Assembly: GCA_964390645.1 (NCBI GenBank)
Contig: CAYMLL010000156.1
Coordinates: forward strand, 1 to 17,746
Direction of reading: 5' to 3'
DNA length: 17,746 nt
From: CAYMLL01 sp964390645
Lineage (GTDB): Bacteria; Planctomycetota; UBA8108
Part shown: piece by piece, positions 1 to 8,400 of the stretch
How positions within the stretch are numbered: the first letter of the stretch is position 1
Layout: every line of letters starts with the position of its first letter
Program-made: the position numbers and the translations under genes
Notes under the pieces: generated by a model
Told to the model about the DNA's origin: nothing
Seen by the model: the letters and a program-made list of their open reading frames with translations, nothing else
Databases searched by the model: none

Positions 1-1
1 C

Positions 2-1309
2 GAAGTAGTTCGTGCGCTACAAGCTACGATCGAGGCGTTGCGCGAGGAGCTGCTCTCGGAAAGCCTCTCGCCACAGGCCGCGGAGCGGCTCATTTCTCGC
101 GACAGCGTGCTCGAGCGCACGCGTGAGCTGCTCGCGGCGCGCTCGCTGCCAAACTACCGCCGCGTGATCAACGGCACCGGGATTCTCCTGCACACCGGCC
201 TCGGCCGCGCCACGCTACCGACCGTGGCCGTCGACGCGGTGGCCGAGAACCTCCGCGGCTACTCGGTCGTCGAGGTCGACGCCCGCAGCGGCGAGCGCAA
301 CCAGCGCGAGGCCGCGCTGCGGGAGCTGCTGTGCGAGCTCACCGGCGCCGAGTCGGCGACGATCGTCAACAACAACGCCGCGGCGACCCTGCTGATCCTC
401 GCGGCCTTCGCGCGTGGCAAGGAGGTCGTTCTCTCCCGCGGGCAGCTGGTCGAGATCGGCGGGTCCTTCCGCGTCCCCGACATCCTCGAGGAGAGCGGCG
501 CGAGTCTGGTCGAGGTCGGAACGACGAACCGTACCTACGCGCGAGACTACGAGAAGGCGATCACGCCACGCACGGGGCTCCTGCTCCAGGTGCACACATC
601 GAACTACGCGATCCGCGGCTTCGCGCATCATACCGCGCTCGACGAGCTGGTCGCCGTCGGTGCCACACACGGGATCCCGGTCGTCAGCGATCTCGGCTCC
701 GGCTGCTTCCTCGACCTCACGAAGCTCGGGTTCGAGCCGGAGCCGCTGGTGCGCGACGCGGTGCGCGACGGGCCGGATCTCGTCTGCTTCTCCGGCGACA
801 AGCTCCTGGGTGGTCCGCAGGCCGGCGTCATCGTCGGCAGCGCGGAGGCGGTTGCCCGCGTGCGTCGCCATCCCCTCTTCCGCACACTTCGCGTCGACAA
901 GGTGACGCTGACGATGATGGAGGCGACCCTGCGCCTCTACCGGGATCCGCAGGAGCTGTGGCAGACCGTGCCGATCCTCCGCCTGCTCGGTCTGCCCGCG
1001 AGCGCGATCGAGAGGCGCGTGCAGGAGTTCGAGGCGAAGCTGGGGCCGGCGAGCGGTGCGCTGAGCCGGGAGCGCGTGGAGACGACGTCACAGACCGGAA
1101 GCGGCTCGCTTCCCGACCAGGGCGTCCCGAGCTGGGCGCTGGCGCTCGAGCACCGCCAGCTCGGCACCAAGGACCTCGCCGATCTGCTGCGAGAGGGATC
1201 GCCGCCGGTCTTCACACGCATCCACGGCGAACGCGTGCTGATCGACTTCCGCACGGTTCTCGACGAAGACGAGGACGAGCTGCTCGCGGCGCTGCGGTCG
1301 ATCGTCTAG
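2..1309 (+). CDS. selA: L-seryl-tRNA(Sec) selenium transferase (5'-truncated by window edge)
   Basis: SelA is a cytosolic PLP enzyme that converts seryl-tRNA(Sec) to selenocysteinyl-tRNA(Sec) using selenophosphate. The PLP-lysine motif SGDKLLGGPQAG is present, with Lys at nt 800-802. The SelA-typical RVDKVTLTMMEATLRLY follows, and NGTGILLHTGLGRA lies near the N-terminus as in the family. The frame is open to the left edge with no stop from base 2. A TTG at 38 could be read as a start, but the codons before it fit the helical N-terminal region and full-length SelA is about 450-470 residues, so the true start is almost certainly upstream of the window. About 435 codons are visible, ending at TAG 1307-1309. 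The next gene is convergent, only 17 bases away, so any selB partner would have to lie to the left. I saw no in-frame UGA selenocysteine candidate in the window. The family assignment is firm. Confidence 0.96.
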   Translation, partial: EVVRALQATIEALREELLSESLSPQAAERLISRDSVLERTRELLAARSLPNYRRVINGTGILLHTGLGRATLPTVAVDAVAENLRGYSVVEVDARSGERNQREAALRELLCELTGAESATIVNNNAAATLLILAAFARGKEVVLSRGQLVEIGGSFRVPDILEESGASLVEVGTTNRTYARDYEKAITPRTGLLLQVHTSNYAIRGFAHHTALDELVAVGATHGIPVVSDLGSGCFLDLTKLGFEPEPLVRDAVRDGPDLVCFSGDKLLGGPQAGVIVGSAEAVARVRRHPLFRTLRVDKVTLTMMEATLRLYRDPQELWQTVPILRLLGLPASAIERRVQEFEAKLGPASGALSRERVETTSQTGSGSLPDQGVPSWALALEHRQLGTKDLADLLREGSPPVFTRIHGERVLIDFRTVLDEDEDELLAALRSIV

Positions 1310-1326
1310 TCGTCCAGTCCCCTGAC

Positions 1327-2262
1327 TCAGACGTCACAGACCTCCACCGCGTGACGCAGCGCTCCGGCGTGATCCGACCAGGTCGGGATGAACTCCTGGC
1401 CGACGAAACCCCGGTACCCGGTCGCAGCGATCGCCTTCATGACGCCGGAGTAGTTGATCTCCTGGTCGTCGTCAATCTCGCGTCGACCGGGGACACCTGC
1501 GGTGTGATAGTGCCCGATGTACTCCTTGCACTCCCGCAAACGCACAATCACGTCGCCCTGCATGATCTGCACGTGGTAAATGTCGAAGAGGAGCTTCATT
1601 CGCGGCGAGCCGACGCGCTTGCAGACCTCGAGCGCGTACTCGATCTTGTCGCACATGTAGCCGGGGTGGCCCTTCATCTGCTCGTCGACACGAGTGTTGA
1701 GCATCTCGAGACAAATGTTGACCTTCTTCTTCTCCGCGTGGCCGACGACCTTCTTGAAGCCCTCCACCATGTTGTCGATGGCGGTGTCGACCTGCATGCC
1801 TCCCTTGAGGAACCCGGAGAACGAGATGACACTCTTGAAGCCGGCCTCGGCCGTCACATCGATCTTCCTCTCGAGCGCGTCGATACACTCCGCCCACTCG
1901 TCCGGATTGGCGAAGCCGACGCGAAAGCCGTGCGTGCTGGTGATCGCGCACTCGAGCCCGAGCCGGGTCAGGATCGGCCAGTCCTTCACAGGACAGAGCT
2001 CGACGGACCGGATCCCCATCTGCTTCGACATCCGCGCCAGAGCAGGCACGTCGAAGCGCTTGTTGAAGCACCAATGCACCACGGACTGCCGGATACGCCC
2101 CCGGTGAGCCCTGTACGGCTCGTCCGGCGCCGCCGCCGGGAGCCCCGCCGGGAAGATCCCGCCGATGGCCGCGACTCCGGCCGCCGCGCCGCCGCGCAGG
2201 ACGGCCCGTCGCGAGCGCCCCTTGCCCCCCCCGACCGCATTCCTCGCGTCGTTCTGACTCAT
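1327..2262 (-). CDS. Tat-exported sugar isomerase/epimerase, hydroxypyruvate isomerase-like TIM barrel
   Basis: This 311-residue protein belongs to the xylose-isomerase-like TIM-barrel superfamily (AP endonuclease 2 fold) and most resembles hydroxypyruvate isomerase (Hyi), which interconverts hydroxypyruvate and tartronate semialdehyde. A twin-arginine signal is visible: SRRAVLRG at residues 17-24, then an Ala/Gly-rich hydrophobic stretch and an AAA-P cleavage region near 43-46. Export to the periplasm is therefore expected, unlike classical cytosolic Hyi. Likely metal or catalytic residues are Glu186 (CLEMLNTR), Asp227 and His230 (LLFDIYHVQ), His253 (HYHTAGVPGR) and Glu290 (GQEF). The start ATG overlaps the upstream metallopeptidase stop as ATGA, and a perfect AGGAGG lies at 2273-2278, ten bases upstream. 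It is the last gene of a four-gene operon. Substrate is not determined by sequence; Tat-tagged relatives may act on other ketoses. Confidence 0.88.
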   Translation of the reverse strand: MSQNDARNAVGGGKGRSRRAVLRGGAAAGVAAIGGIFPAGLPAAAPDEPYRAHRGRIRQSVVHWCFNKRFDVPALARMSKQMGIRSVELCPVKDWPILTRLGLECAITSTHGFRVGFANPDEWAECIDALERKIDVTAEAGFKSVISFSGFLKGGMQVDTAIDNMVEGFKKVVGHAEKKKVNICLEMLNTRVDEQMKGHPGYMCDKIEYALEVCKRVGSPRMKLLFDIYHVQIMQGDVIVRLRECKEYIGHYHTAGVPGRREIDDDQEINYSGVMKAIAATGYRGFVGQEFIPTWSDHAGALRHAVEVCDV

Positions 2263-3362
2263 CTGGGCTTCGCCTCCTGTGGCTTCGTCTCGGAGATCCC
2301 TGGACTCTGCGGTTCCTGTCGCCGAAAGACACGTCGCAGCTCGTCGATGATCCTCGGCGTCCGCACCTTCTCGGCGCCGCTGACCAGCAACACGAAGTTG
2401 TCCGCGAGAACCTCCTCCGGGTGAATCGTGTACCGGGTGTTCTCACCGATCTGCTTGCCGAAGTCGGGCACCTTCTCGGGAGCGAGCAGGATCGGCTTGC
2501 CATCGACCAGCTTCGACACCCAGCGTCCGCCCTTCTGCTCGACGACCATGAGCCGGAAAACCAGGTACCTGAAGAACCGCCCGCCCAGACTCTTGTCGTA
2601 TTTCGCCTTCGACGAGTAGAGAAATGGAACGACGCTCGTCGACTCTCCGTCCACCGTCACCACGAGTCGATGCCGGATGCGCGGCGCGTCGGGATTGGTG
2701 ATGCGTCGGCGATCCAGCCAGCGTGGCACACCGATGTCGCCGCAAGCCCGGAACCCGAGGATGGAATAGAGACGGTCACGAGCCTCCGCCGGCTGATGGC
2801 TGCTGTGAATGTGAAACAGCTCGTGCAGCAGGAGCTTCTCGAGGCTCTTCGCCGGACGCGTCAAGTAATGCGCCGGAATGACGACAGCGTTCTTGCGACA
2901 GTAAGCGGCCTGCCCCTCCTCCTTGCCCGTCGTCTTGATGAAGATGATCTCCTTCGGAAACGAGACCTCGAACGGCGCCAGCTTCTCCCGCACTCCGGCG
3001 ATCGACCGGTAGAGTTTCTGAATTTCCACCGGCTTCCACCCGATCACTTGTTCGGAGACGAACTTCACGAACCGAGAGACGTCGACTTCCTCGTCCGTCG
3101 CCAGGCGCGCCGAGCGGTCGAACGGGCTCAGCGCGTCGACGAAGTCGTCGCGGCGGTAGAGCATCAAGCTGGCCTCGGACTCCGAGGGAAACTTGACATG
3201 AACTCCGGGAGCGAGCTGTGCCCTCGGGGGCTGCGGGGACCCGGCAGCCGCGGCTCGCTTCTCGGCCCCGGCAGGCCCGGCCACCCCCGCGGGCTTCTTG
3301 ACGTCCTGCCCTCCCCCGAGCGTGAGGACTCCAATCAGGGTCATCAGCGTGCCGACGCTCAT
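2259..3362 (-). CDS. Putative exported zinc metallopeptidase-like protein (HExxH), function unknown
   Basis: The 367-residue protein belongs to no family I can name. A hydrophobic N-terminus (residues 4-18) looks like a weak signal peptide or anchor but lacks the usual basic n-region. A low-complexity Ala/Pro/Gly linker spans about 20-52. The core contains LLLHELFHIHSSH, with a canonical HExxH at His180-Glu181-His184. A later HPEEVLADNF segment (Glu316/Glu317) is the likeliest third zinc ligand, as in gluzincins, although about 130 residues is a long spacing. A basic, Pro-rich tail ends the protein. It sits between a KDG-type kinase and a Tat-exported isomerase, overlapping both by ATGA, so translation is probably coupled. 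Peptidase activity is inferred only from the motif; substrate and role are unknown. Confidence 0.8.
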   Translation of the reverse strand: MSVGTLMTLIGVLTLGGGQDVKKPAGVAGPAGAEKRAAAAGSPQPPRAQLAPGVHVKFPSESEASLMLYRRDDFVDALSPFDRSARLATDEEVDVSRFVKFVSEQVIGWKPVEIQKLYRSIAGVREKLAPFEVSFPKEIIFIKTTGKEEGQAAYCRKNAVVIPAHYLTRPAKSLEKLLLHELFHIHSSHQPAEARDRLYSILGFRACGDIGVPRWLDRRRITNPDAPRIRHRLVVTVDGESTSVVPFLYSSKAKYDKSLGGRFFRYLVFRLMVVEQKGGRWVSKLVDGKPILLAPEKVPDFGKQIGENTRYTIHPEEVLADNFVLLVSGAEKVRTPRIIDELRRVFRRQEPQSPGISETKPQEAKPR

Positions 3363-4459
3363 CGATCCACTCGAGCTCCACCACCACCAACGAGCTTCTC
3401 GACCTCAGCAAGACGCGCCATGGTCGTGTCTCCCGGGGTCGTCATGGCGAGCGCACCGTGCGCCGCGCCGTACTCCACGGCCTCCTGCGCGGTCCTGTCC
3501 GCAAGGAAGCCGTACACGAGCCCGGACGCGAAGGAGTCGCCACCGCCGACTCGATCGTGGATCTCGAGCCCCGGTCGTGCGGTCGCCACGTGAAACCCCC
3601 CGTCGGCCCAGAGCACGGCGCTCCAGTCGTTGACGCCGGCGGTCTTGACCCCGCGCAGCGTCGTCGCGACGCCCTTGAAGTGCGGGAAGTCGGCGAGCAC
3701 CTTCTCGATCATGCGCTGGAAATTGGCAGGGTCCAGCTTCGAGAGGTTCCTGTCGACACCGTCGACCTCGAAGCCGAGACACGCGGTGAAGTCCTCCTCG
3801 TTGCCGATCATCACGTCGACCAGCTCGGCGATGCGCCGGTTCACCCGTCGCGCACGCTCCTGACCTCCAAAGCTGCTCCAGAGGCTCGGGCGGTAGTTGA
3901 GGTCGTAGCTGACAACCGTGCCGTTCTCCTTCGCGCACTCCATCGCCTCGATCGCGACGTCGGGGGTGTGCTCGCCGAGAGCGGCAAAGATGCCTCCGCA
4001 GTGGAACCAGCGCACTCCCTCCTGACCGAAGATCTCGTTCCAGTCGATGTCACCAGGTCGCAGCTGGCTGACCGCCGTGTGCCCTCGATCCGCACAGCCC
4101 GCAGCGCCCCGGACGCCGAAGCCCTTCTCGGTGAAGTTGAGGCCGTTACGCGAGTCGCGTCCGAGGCCGTCGAAGGGCACCCACCTCACGTGGCTCATGT
4201 CGACGCCGCCCTGGAGGATGAGGTCCTCGAGCAGACGTCCGACCGCATTGTCGACGATCGAGGTGACCACCGCGGTGCGCAGGTCGAAGCAGCGCCTGAG
4301 TCCTCGGATGACGTTGTACTCGCCGCCGCCTTCCCACGCAGTGAACTGACGGGTCGTGTGAACGCGACCATCGCCGGGGTCGAGGCGGATCATGATCTCC
4401 CCGAGCGCGACCGCGTCCCACCGGCAGGAAGATCGAGGCTTGATATCGATGCTGGCCAT
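3359..4459 (-). CDS. kdgK: PfkB-family sugar kinase, probable 2-keto-3-deoxygluconate kinase
   Basis: This 366-residue ribokinase-fold kinase probably phosphorylates 2-keto-3-deoxygluconate (KDG) to KDPG with ATP in the cytosol, feeding the lower Entner-Doudoroff route to pyruvate and glyceraldehyde 3-phosphate. The first PfkB signature (GGGEYNVIRGLRR, residues 44-56) and the second (DRVGGGDSFASG, 302-313) are present, with catalytic base Asp308 in GGGD. The segments VALGEIMIRL, PGDIDW, WFHCGGIFAAL and SYDLNYR match KDG kinases better than ribokinases or fructokinases. AAGGAGA at 4472-4478 overlaps the stop of the upstream phosphodiesterase gene and supports the start. The 3' end overlaps the metallopeptidase start by ATGA. 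The PfkB family is certain; KDG as substrate is probable, and other keto-acid or hexose substrates are possible. Confidence 0.87.
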   Translation of the reverse strand: MASIDIKPRSSCRWDAVALGEIMIRLDPGDGRVHTTRQFTAWEGGGEYNVIRGLRRCFDLRTAVVTSIVDNAVGRLLEDLILQGGVDMSHVRWVPFDGLGRDSRNGLNFTEKGFGVRGAAGCADRGHTAVSQLRPGDIDWNEIFGQEGVRWFHCGGIFAALGEHTPDVAIEAMECAKENGTVVSYDLNYRPSLWSSFGGQERARRVNRRIAELVDVMIGNEEDFTACLGFEVDGVDRNLSKLDPANFQRMIEKVLADFPHFKGVATTLRGVKTAGVNDWSAVLWADGGFHVATARPGLEIHDRVGGGDSFASGLVYGFLADRTAQEAVEYGAAHGALAMTTPGDTTMARLAEVEKLVGGGGARVDR

Positions 4460-4477
4460 CGTCGAGACAGCTCTCCT

Positions 4478-5347
4478 TCAGGGTTCTCGTCGAGGTCGGT
4501 CGTGGCTCTTGTTCTTCGGATCGATCTGCAGCAGGAACTTCTGCAATCCGGCAAGGTCGTCCGTGTTGATACGGTCCACTCCCGCCGCATGCAGCTCCCT
4601 CCAGACGGCCGGCAGCTCGCGCGTTGCCCAGAATCGCACGATACGACCGCGCGCATGCGCCTTCTCGACGACCGACCGCAGCTTCGCGCGCTCCTCGGCC
4701 GGCATCGGGCCCTTGCCGCGCCAGCTGAAATTGCGCCCCCAGTGATCGCTGATCATCGGCAGGAGGTGAGCCGGCTCCTTCGAGTCGAGATCGGACAGTC
4801 GCCCGTCGATGCCGGCATAGCGCACCTTCATTCGCCGGATCAGCTCGCGCGGACGATTGCCGCTGATAATCACGCTCACGGCTCTCCTCTTCAGCTTACC
4901 GTCGCGGACCTCGCCGAGCATCCCCGCGTACCCGGTGAGCAGCTCGTGGAGGGCCGTGAAGGTCTTCGCGCCGTCGTCCTTGATGTCGATCAACAGCGTG
5001 AACTCGGGTCCGCCGCGCTGCACGCGACCGCCGTTCACCCGCACGCGCTCTCGCAGCGGATCGAGGTAAAGCTCCCGCAGGGTGCGCTCCGCATCCAGCT
5101 CGAGACGGCTGTGCGCGACGAGAAGCTTCCCGTCGACGAGGTATATGTCCGCCTCGACGCTCGTGAAGCCGTGGTCGAGTGCGTCGAGGAGCGGCCGACG
5201 GTGATAGTAGTCGTTGTGCGCGTGCGCTCGACGCAGCGGCAGCACCTTCCCGGCCGGCAGCTTGCCACCATCATCGGCCGTCACGGCGGTCGCCGCGATG
5301 CCGAGAAGAAAGCTCCCCGCCAGGACGACGGACGGCAAGCTGATCAT
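4478..5347 (-). CDS. Secreted glycerophosphodiester phosphodiesterase / PI-PLC-like protein
   Basis: The product is 289 residues from the ATG at 5347-5345. I chose this start over one at 5410 because GGAGG (5353-5357) lies five bases before it, and because it begins directly with a signal peptide (MISLPSVVLAGSFLLG, cleavage near residues 22-25). The domain is a PI-PLC/GDPD TIM barrel: AHAHNDYYHRRPLLDAL (residues 41-57) with His42/His44, SVEADIYL with Glu65/Asp67, and LLVAH with His79. TLLIDIK and a C-terminal RINTDDL follow, as in this secreted family. GDPDs cleave glycerophosphodiesters to glycerol 3-phosphate and an alcohol; the exact substrate of this branch is uncertain. It is the first gene of a four-gene minus-strand operon, with a promoter-like element just upstream and an 18-base gap to the kinase gene. 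Confidence 0.85.
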   Translation of the reverse strand: MISLPSVVLAGSFLLGIAATAVTADDGGKLPAGKVLPLRRAHAHNDYYHRRPLLDALDHGFTSVEADIYLVDGKLLVAHSRLELDAERTLRELYLDPLRERVRVNGGRVQRGGPEFTLLIDIKDDGAKTFTALHELLTGYAGMLGEVRDGKLKRRAVSVIISGNRPRELIRRMKVRYAGIDGRLSDLDSKEPAHLLPMISDHWGRNFSWRGKGPMPAEERAKLRSVVEKAHARGRIVRFWATRELPAVWRELHAAGVDRINTDDLAGLQKFLLQIDPKNKSHDRPRREP

Positions 5348-5350
5348 GAT

Positions 5351-5357
5351 GGCCTCC
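5351..5357 (-). promoter_or_regulatory. Ribosome binding site that fixes the phosphodiesterase start
   Basis: Read on the minus strand, GGAGGCC ends three bases before the ATG at 5347, leaving five bases between GGAGG and the start codon. The more upstream in-frame start at 5410 would place the promoter-like element inside the coding region and put 21 residues with no signal-peptide character in front of a clean one, so it is rejected. Confidence 0.7.
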
Positions 5358-5382
5358 AGTGAGTCTACGGGGAAGAAGCGGC

Positions 5383-5410
5383 ATTGTAGCACGGGTGGCG
5401 GACGGGCCAA
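5383..5410 (-). promoter_or_regulatory. Sigma70-like promoter for the phosphodiesterase-kinase-peptidase-isomerase operon
   Basis: On the minus strand, TTGGCC (5410-5405) is followed after 16 bases by TACAAT (5388-5383). The -10 hexamer matches the consensus at five of six positions and the -35 at four of six. The predicted transcript start is near 5376, giving a 5' leader of about 29 bases that contains the GGAGG site. It is one of the best promoter-like elements in the window and sits in the 90-base gap after the Aas-fusion stop. The call is by eye and assumes sigma70-type recognition in this organism. Confidence 0.5.
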
Positions 5411-5431
5411 CGGGGTAACGGCCGAGCCCCG
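5411..5431 (-). terminator. Possible hairpin after the Aas-fusion gene
   Basis: Inverted CGGGG/CCCCG arms (5411-5415 and 5427-5431) enclose an 11-base loop seven bases after the stop of the minus-strand Aas-fusion gene. There is no T-run, so this is at best a weak or factor-assisted terminator. It abuts the -35 element of the next operon. Confidence 0.25.
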
Positions 5432-5437
5432 CCTCCG

Positions 5438-8400
5438 TCAACCGAGTCTCTCGAGCGCCACCTGCCGGATCGCCCGGAGGTCGAGCTTCCCCGTCCCCAG
5501 GAGCGGCAGCTCATCGACGCGAACGAACTGATCGGCCCTCGGGATGAAGAGATTCGGAAGCCCCATCTCCCCGAGACGCTGGAGGATTCCAGGAATGCGC
5601 TCCTCCTCGATCGTGTGCAGCACGGCGATGCGCTCGCCCTTCTTCTCATCCGGCACGGCGGACACCGCGAAGATCTGGACGTCCGAGTCCGCCGCCTGCT
5701 GAAGGGCCTCCTCGATCTTGCCGTGCGGAACCATCTCGCCGCCGATCTTCGAGAACCTCGACAGCCGACCGGTGATGCGCAGGAAACCGTCCTCGTCGAG
5801 CACCGCGATGTCTCCCGTGACGTACCAGCCGTCCCGGAGCACCTCCGCGGTGAGGTCGTCGCGGCCGAGGTAGCCCCGCATGACGTTCGGTCCGCGAGTG
5901 ACCAGCATGCCCTCCTCACCCGCCGGACGCTCGATACCGTGCTCGTCCGGGTCGACGATTTTCACCGAAACGCCGGGCAGAGCCTGCCCCGCCGAACCCC
6001 GTCGCGACCCGGGCTGATAGAACCCCGGCGCGCGGTAGTCGAGCGTGCTCGCCGCGATGACCGGCGCACACTCGGTCGTACCGTAGCCTTCGAGCGGCCG
6101 GATGCCGAAGTGATCCTCGAAGGCCTGCGCGACGCGCTCGCTCAGCTTCTCCGCGCCGGCGAGCACGAGCCGCAGCGAGCCGAACTGCGCAGCCGTGCAT
6201 CGGCGGAGGTAGAGCTGCAGAAAGGTGGGCGTGGCGATCAGGATCGTGACGCGATAGTGCTGCGTCTTCTCACCCACCGCGACCGCATCGAGTGGATTCG
6301 GCAAGAAGACGCTGCCGACGCCGAAGTTCGCCGAGAACCACAGCGCCATGTAGCCGAAGGAGTGAAAATGCGGCAGGATCCCGAGAATCCTGTCGTGCCT
6401 GTCGACTCGGAGTATCTGGCCCACACCGTCGATGTTCGCGTCGATGTTGAGGTGGCTCAGAAGCACACCCTTGGGCTCCGCGGTGCTGCCGCTCGAGAAG
6501 ATGATCGTGACGATGTCGTCGACCTCGATGCGACGACCTCCGGTGAGTCGCTTCTCGATCCAGCGAGCGGGAACCAGCAACGCCTGCAGCACCGCCAGCG
6601 ACTTGTCGAAGCCGGTGACCGACTCCACGAGCTCGTCGACCCAGATCGGCTCGACACCCGGCGGCAGCTCGACCTTCGCCTGCTCGAGGAATTGCCGACT
6701 CGTGACGACCGTCTGCAGCTCGGCCTGCCGCACCGCGGCGCTCATGCCGTCGGCGCCGACCGTGTAGTTGAGGTTGACGCTCGTCTTGCCGCAGAGGCTC
6801 GCGGCGATGTTGACGAGCGCGCCCGCGACACTCGGTGGCAGCAGGACCCCCACGTGCCGCTGATCCTCCCAGCGCGGTCGCAGCTTGCCCGCGAGCGCGA
6901 TGGTCCCCGACACCGCCCGCCAGGACGAAACGCGCTTGCTCTGCGTGTCGGCGAAGGCCAGACGGAAGGGATGGCGGCGCGCCGAGCGCAAGAACTCGGC
7001 ATGCAGCGGCTCGCGGTCCTTCTTCCGCTCCGCCCAGGCGTCGGAGCCGAGATCCTGGACACGCTTGCGAAGCTCGCTGACCGGTGTCCGCGAGTCGAGG
7101 AGCTCACCGAAGGAGACCGTCACGCGATACGGGACGCGCTTCGGAATCTTGGTCAGGAAACGCCCGCCCTCGCGACTGAAGATGCTTCCCCAGACTCGAT
7201 CGAGGTGGACCGGGATGATCGGCGCGGTACGTCCCTTGACGATGCGCTCGACTCCGCGCCGGAACGGCTGCATCGTTCCCGTGCGGGTGATCTGTCCCTC
7301 CGCGAAGATGCAGACCACCTCGCCGTCGTCGAGGTACTGGCCCGCGTCCCGCATCGCCTGGAGGATGACGCGTGCTCCGCCCGCGGACGAGATCTTGACC
7401 GCGCCGAGCGAGCGAAGGAAGGGTCCGTAGACGCGGTGCTCGAAATAGGACGAGTCCACCAGAAAGCGCACCGGCCGATCGACGCTCGCGAGCAGGAAGA
7501 GCCCGTCGACGAACGACACGTGATTCGGTACGAGAAGAGCACCACCCTTCTGCGGCACGTTCGACGCGCCGACGGTGCGCACGCGGTAGAACGTGTGGGT
7601 GAGGAGGATCAACACGAAGCGCAGGAACGCGTCCGGCAGCAGCCAGAGCGCCCAGACCGTCCCCGCGAACGTCAGCACGGACGCGCCGATGAGCGTACCG
7701 CGCGCCGACAGATCCAGGAGCTGCGAGATACCGAGTCCGATCAGGTTGCCGACGATCATGCCGATCGCGTTGGCGACGTTCGAGAACGCGATCACCGCAC
7801 CTCGCCGATCCTCCGGCGCGCGCGACTGCAGGAGCGCATGAAGCGGTACGACGATGAATCCGCTGGAGACTCCGAGCAGCAGCATCAACGTGAAGCTGAC
7901 GACGTGGGTCGGAGGCAGAGCGCCAAGAAGGAGGAGGAAGGTCGCCAGGCCACCGGCGCCGAGCGGCACGAGCCCGTACTCGATCTTGTTCGCCGACACC
8001 TTGCCCGCGAGCATGCTTCCCGCACCGACGCCGAGGCCGAAGACCGCGAGCAGGAGCCCCGCGTTCTTGCCGAGATCGAGCGGCTCCTGCTCACCGTAGA
8101 CCGGAACGACCGCACCGACGAGGCTCGCGATCCCCCAGTAGAAGCACGATCCGAGGATGACGAGCCAGAGAACGCGGTCGGCGCGCACCGATCCCCATGC
8201 AGCCCTCAGCGTCTCGCCGATGCCGCCCTCGCCGCGAGCCACCGGCACGCGAGGAATCCGGAGCGCCGCGACGAGGCCGACAACGGCCAGAGCGACGAGC
8301 ACCGCCGGCGCGACCCACAAGGCTCCCGATTCCGGGTCGCCCGGCAGCAGGAAGCCGGCGGTCGCGGTTCCTCCGATGATGGCGAGAAAGTTCCAGAGCT

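Noticed and set aside
1310..1326. A possible terminator between selA and the isomerase gene
   Set aside because: Only 17 bases separate the two stops and they contain no stem-loop.
1306..1329. Possible UGA readthrough (selenocysteine) at the isomerase stop, suggested by nearby selA
   Set aside because: Reading past the TGA gives six codons and then TAG, with no SECIS-like hairpin and no family residues beyond the stop.
331..2424. A 697-codon plus-strand frame spanning the selA and isomerase genes
   Set aside because: It crosses two well-supported genes in other frames, and its translation shows no domain.
3458..5362. A 634-codon plus-strand frame opposite the kinase and phosphodiesterase genes
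   Set aside because: Codon-bias shadow without motifs; it spans the junction of two real genes.
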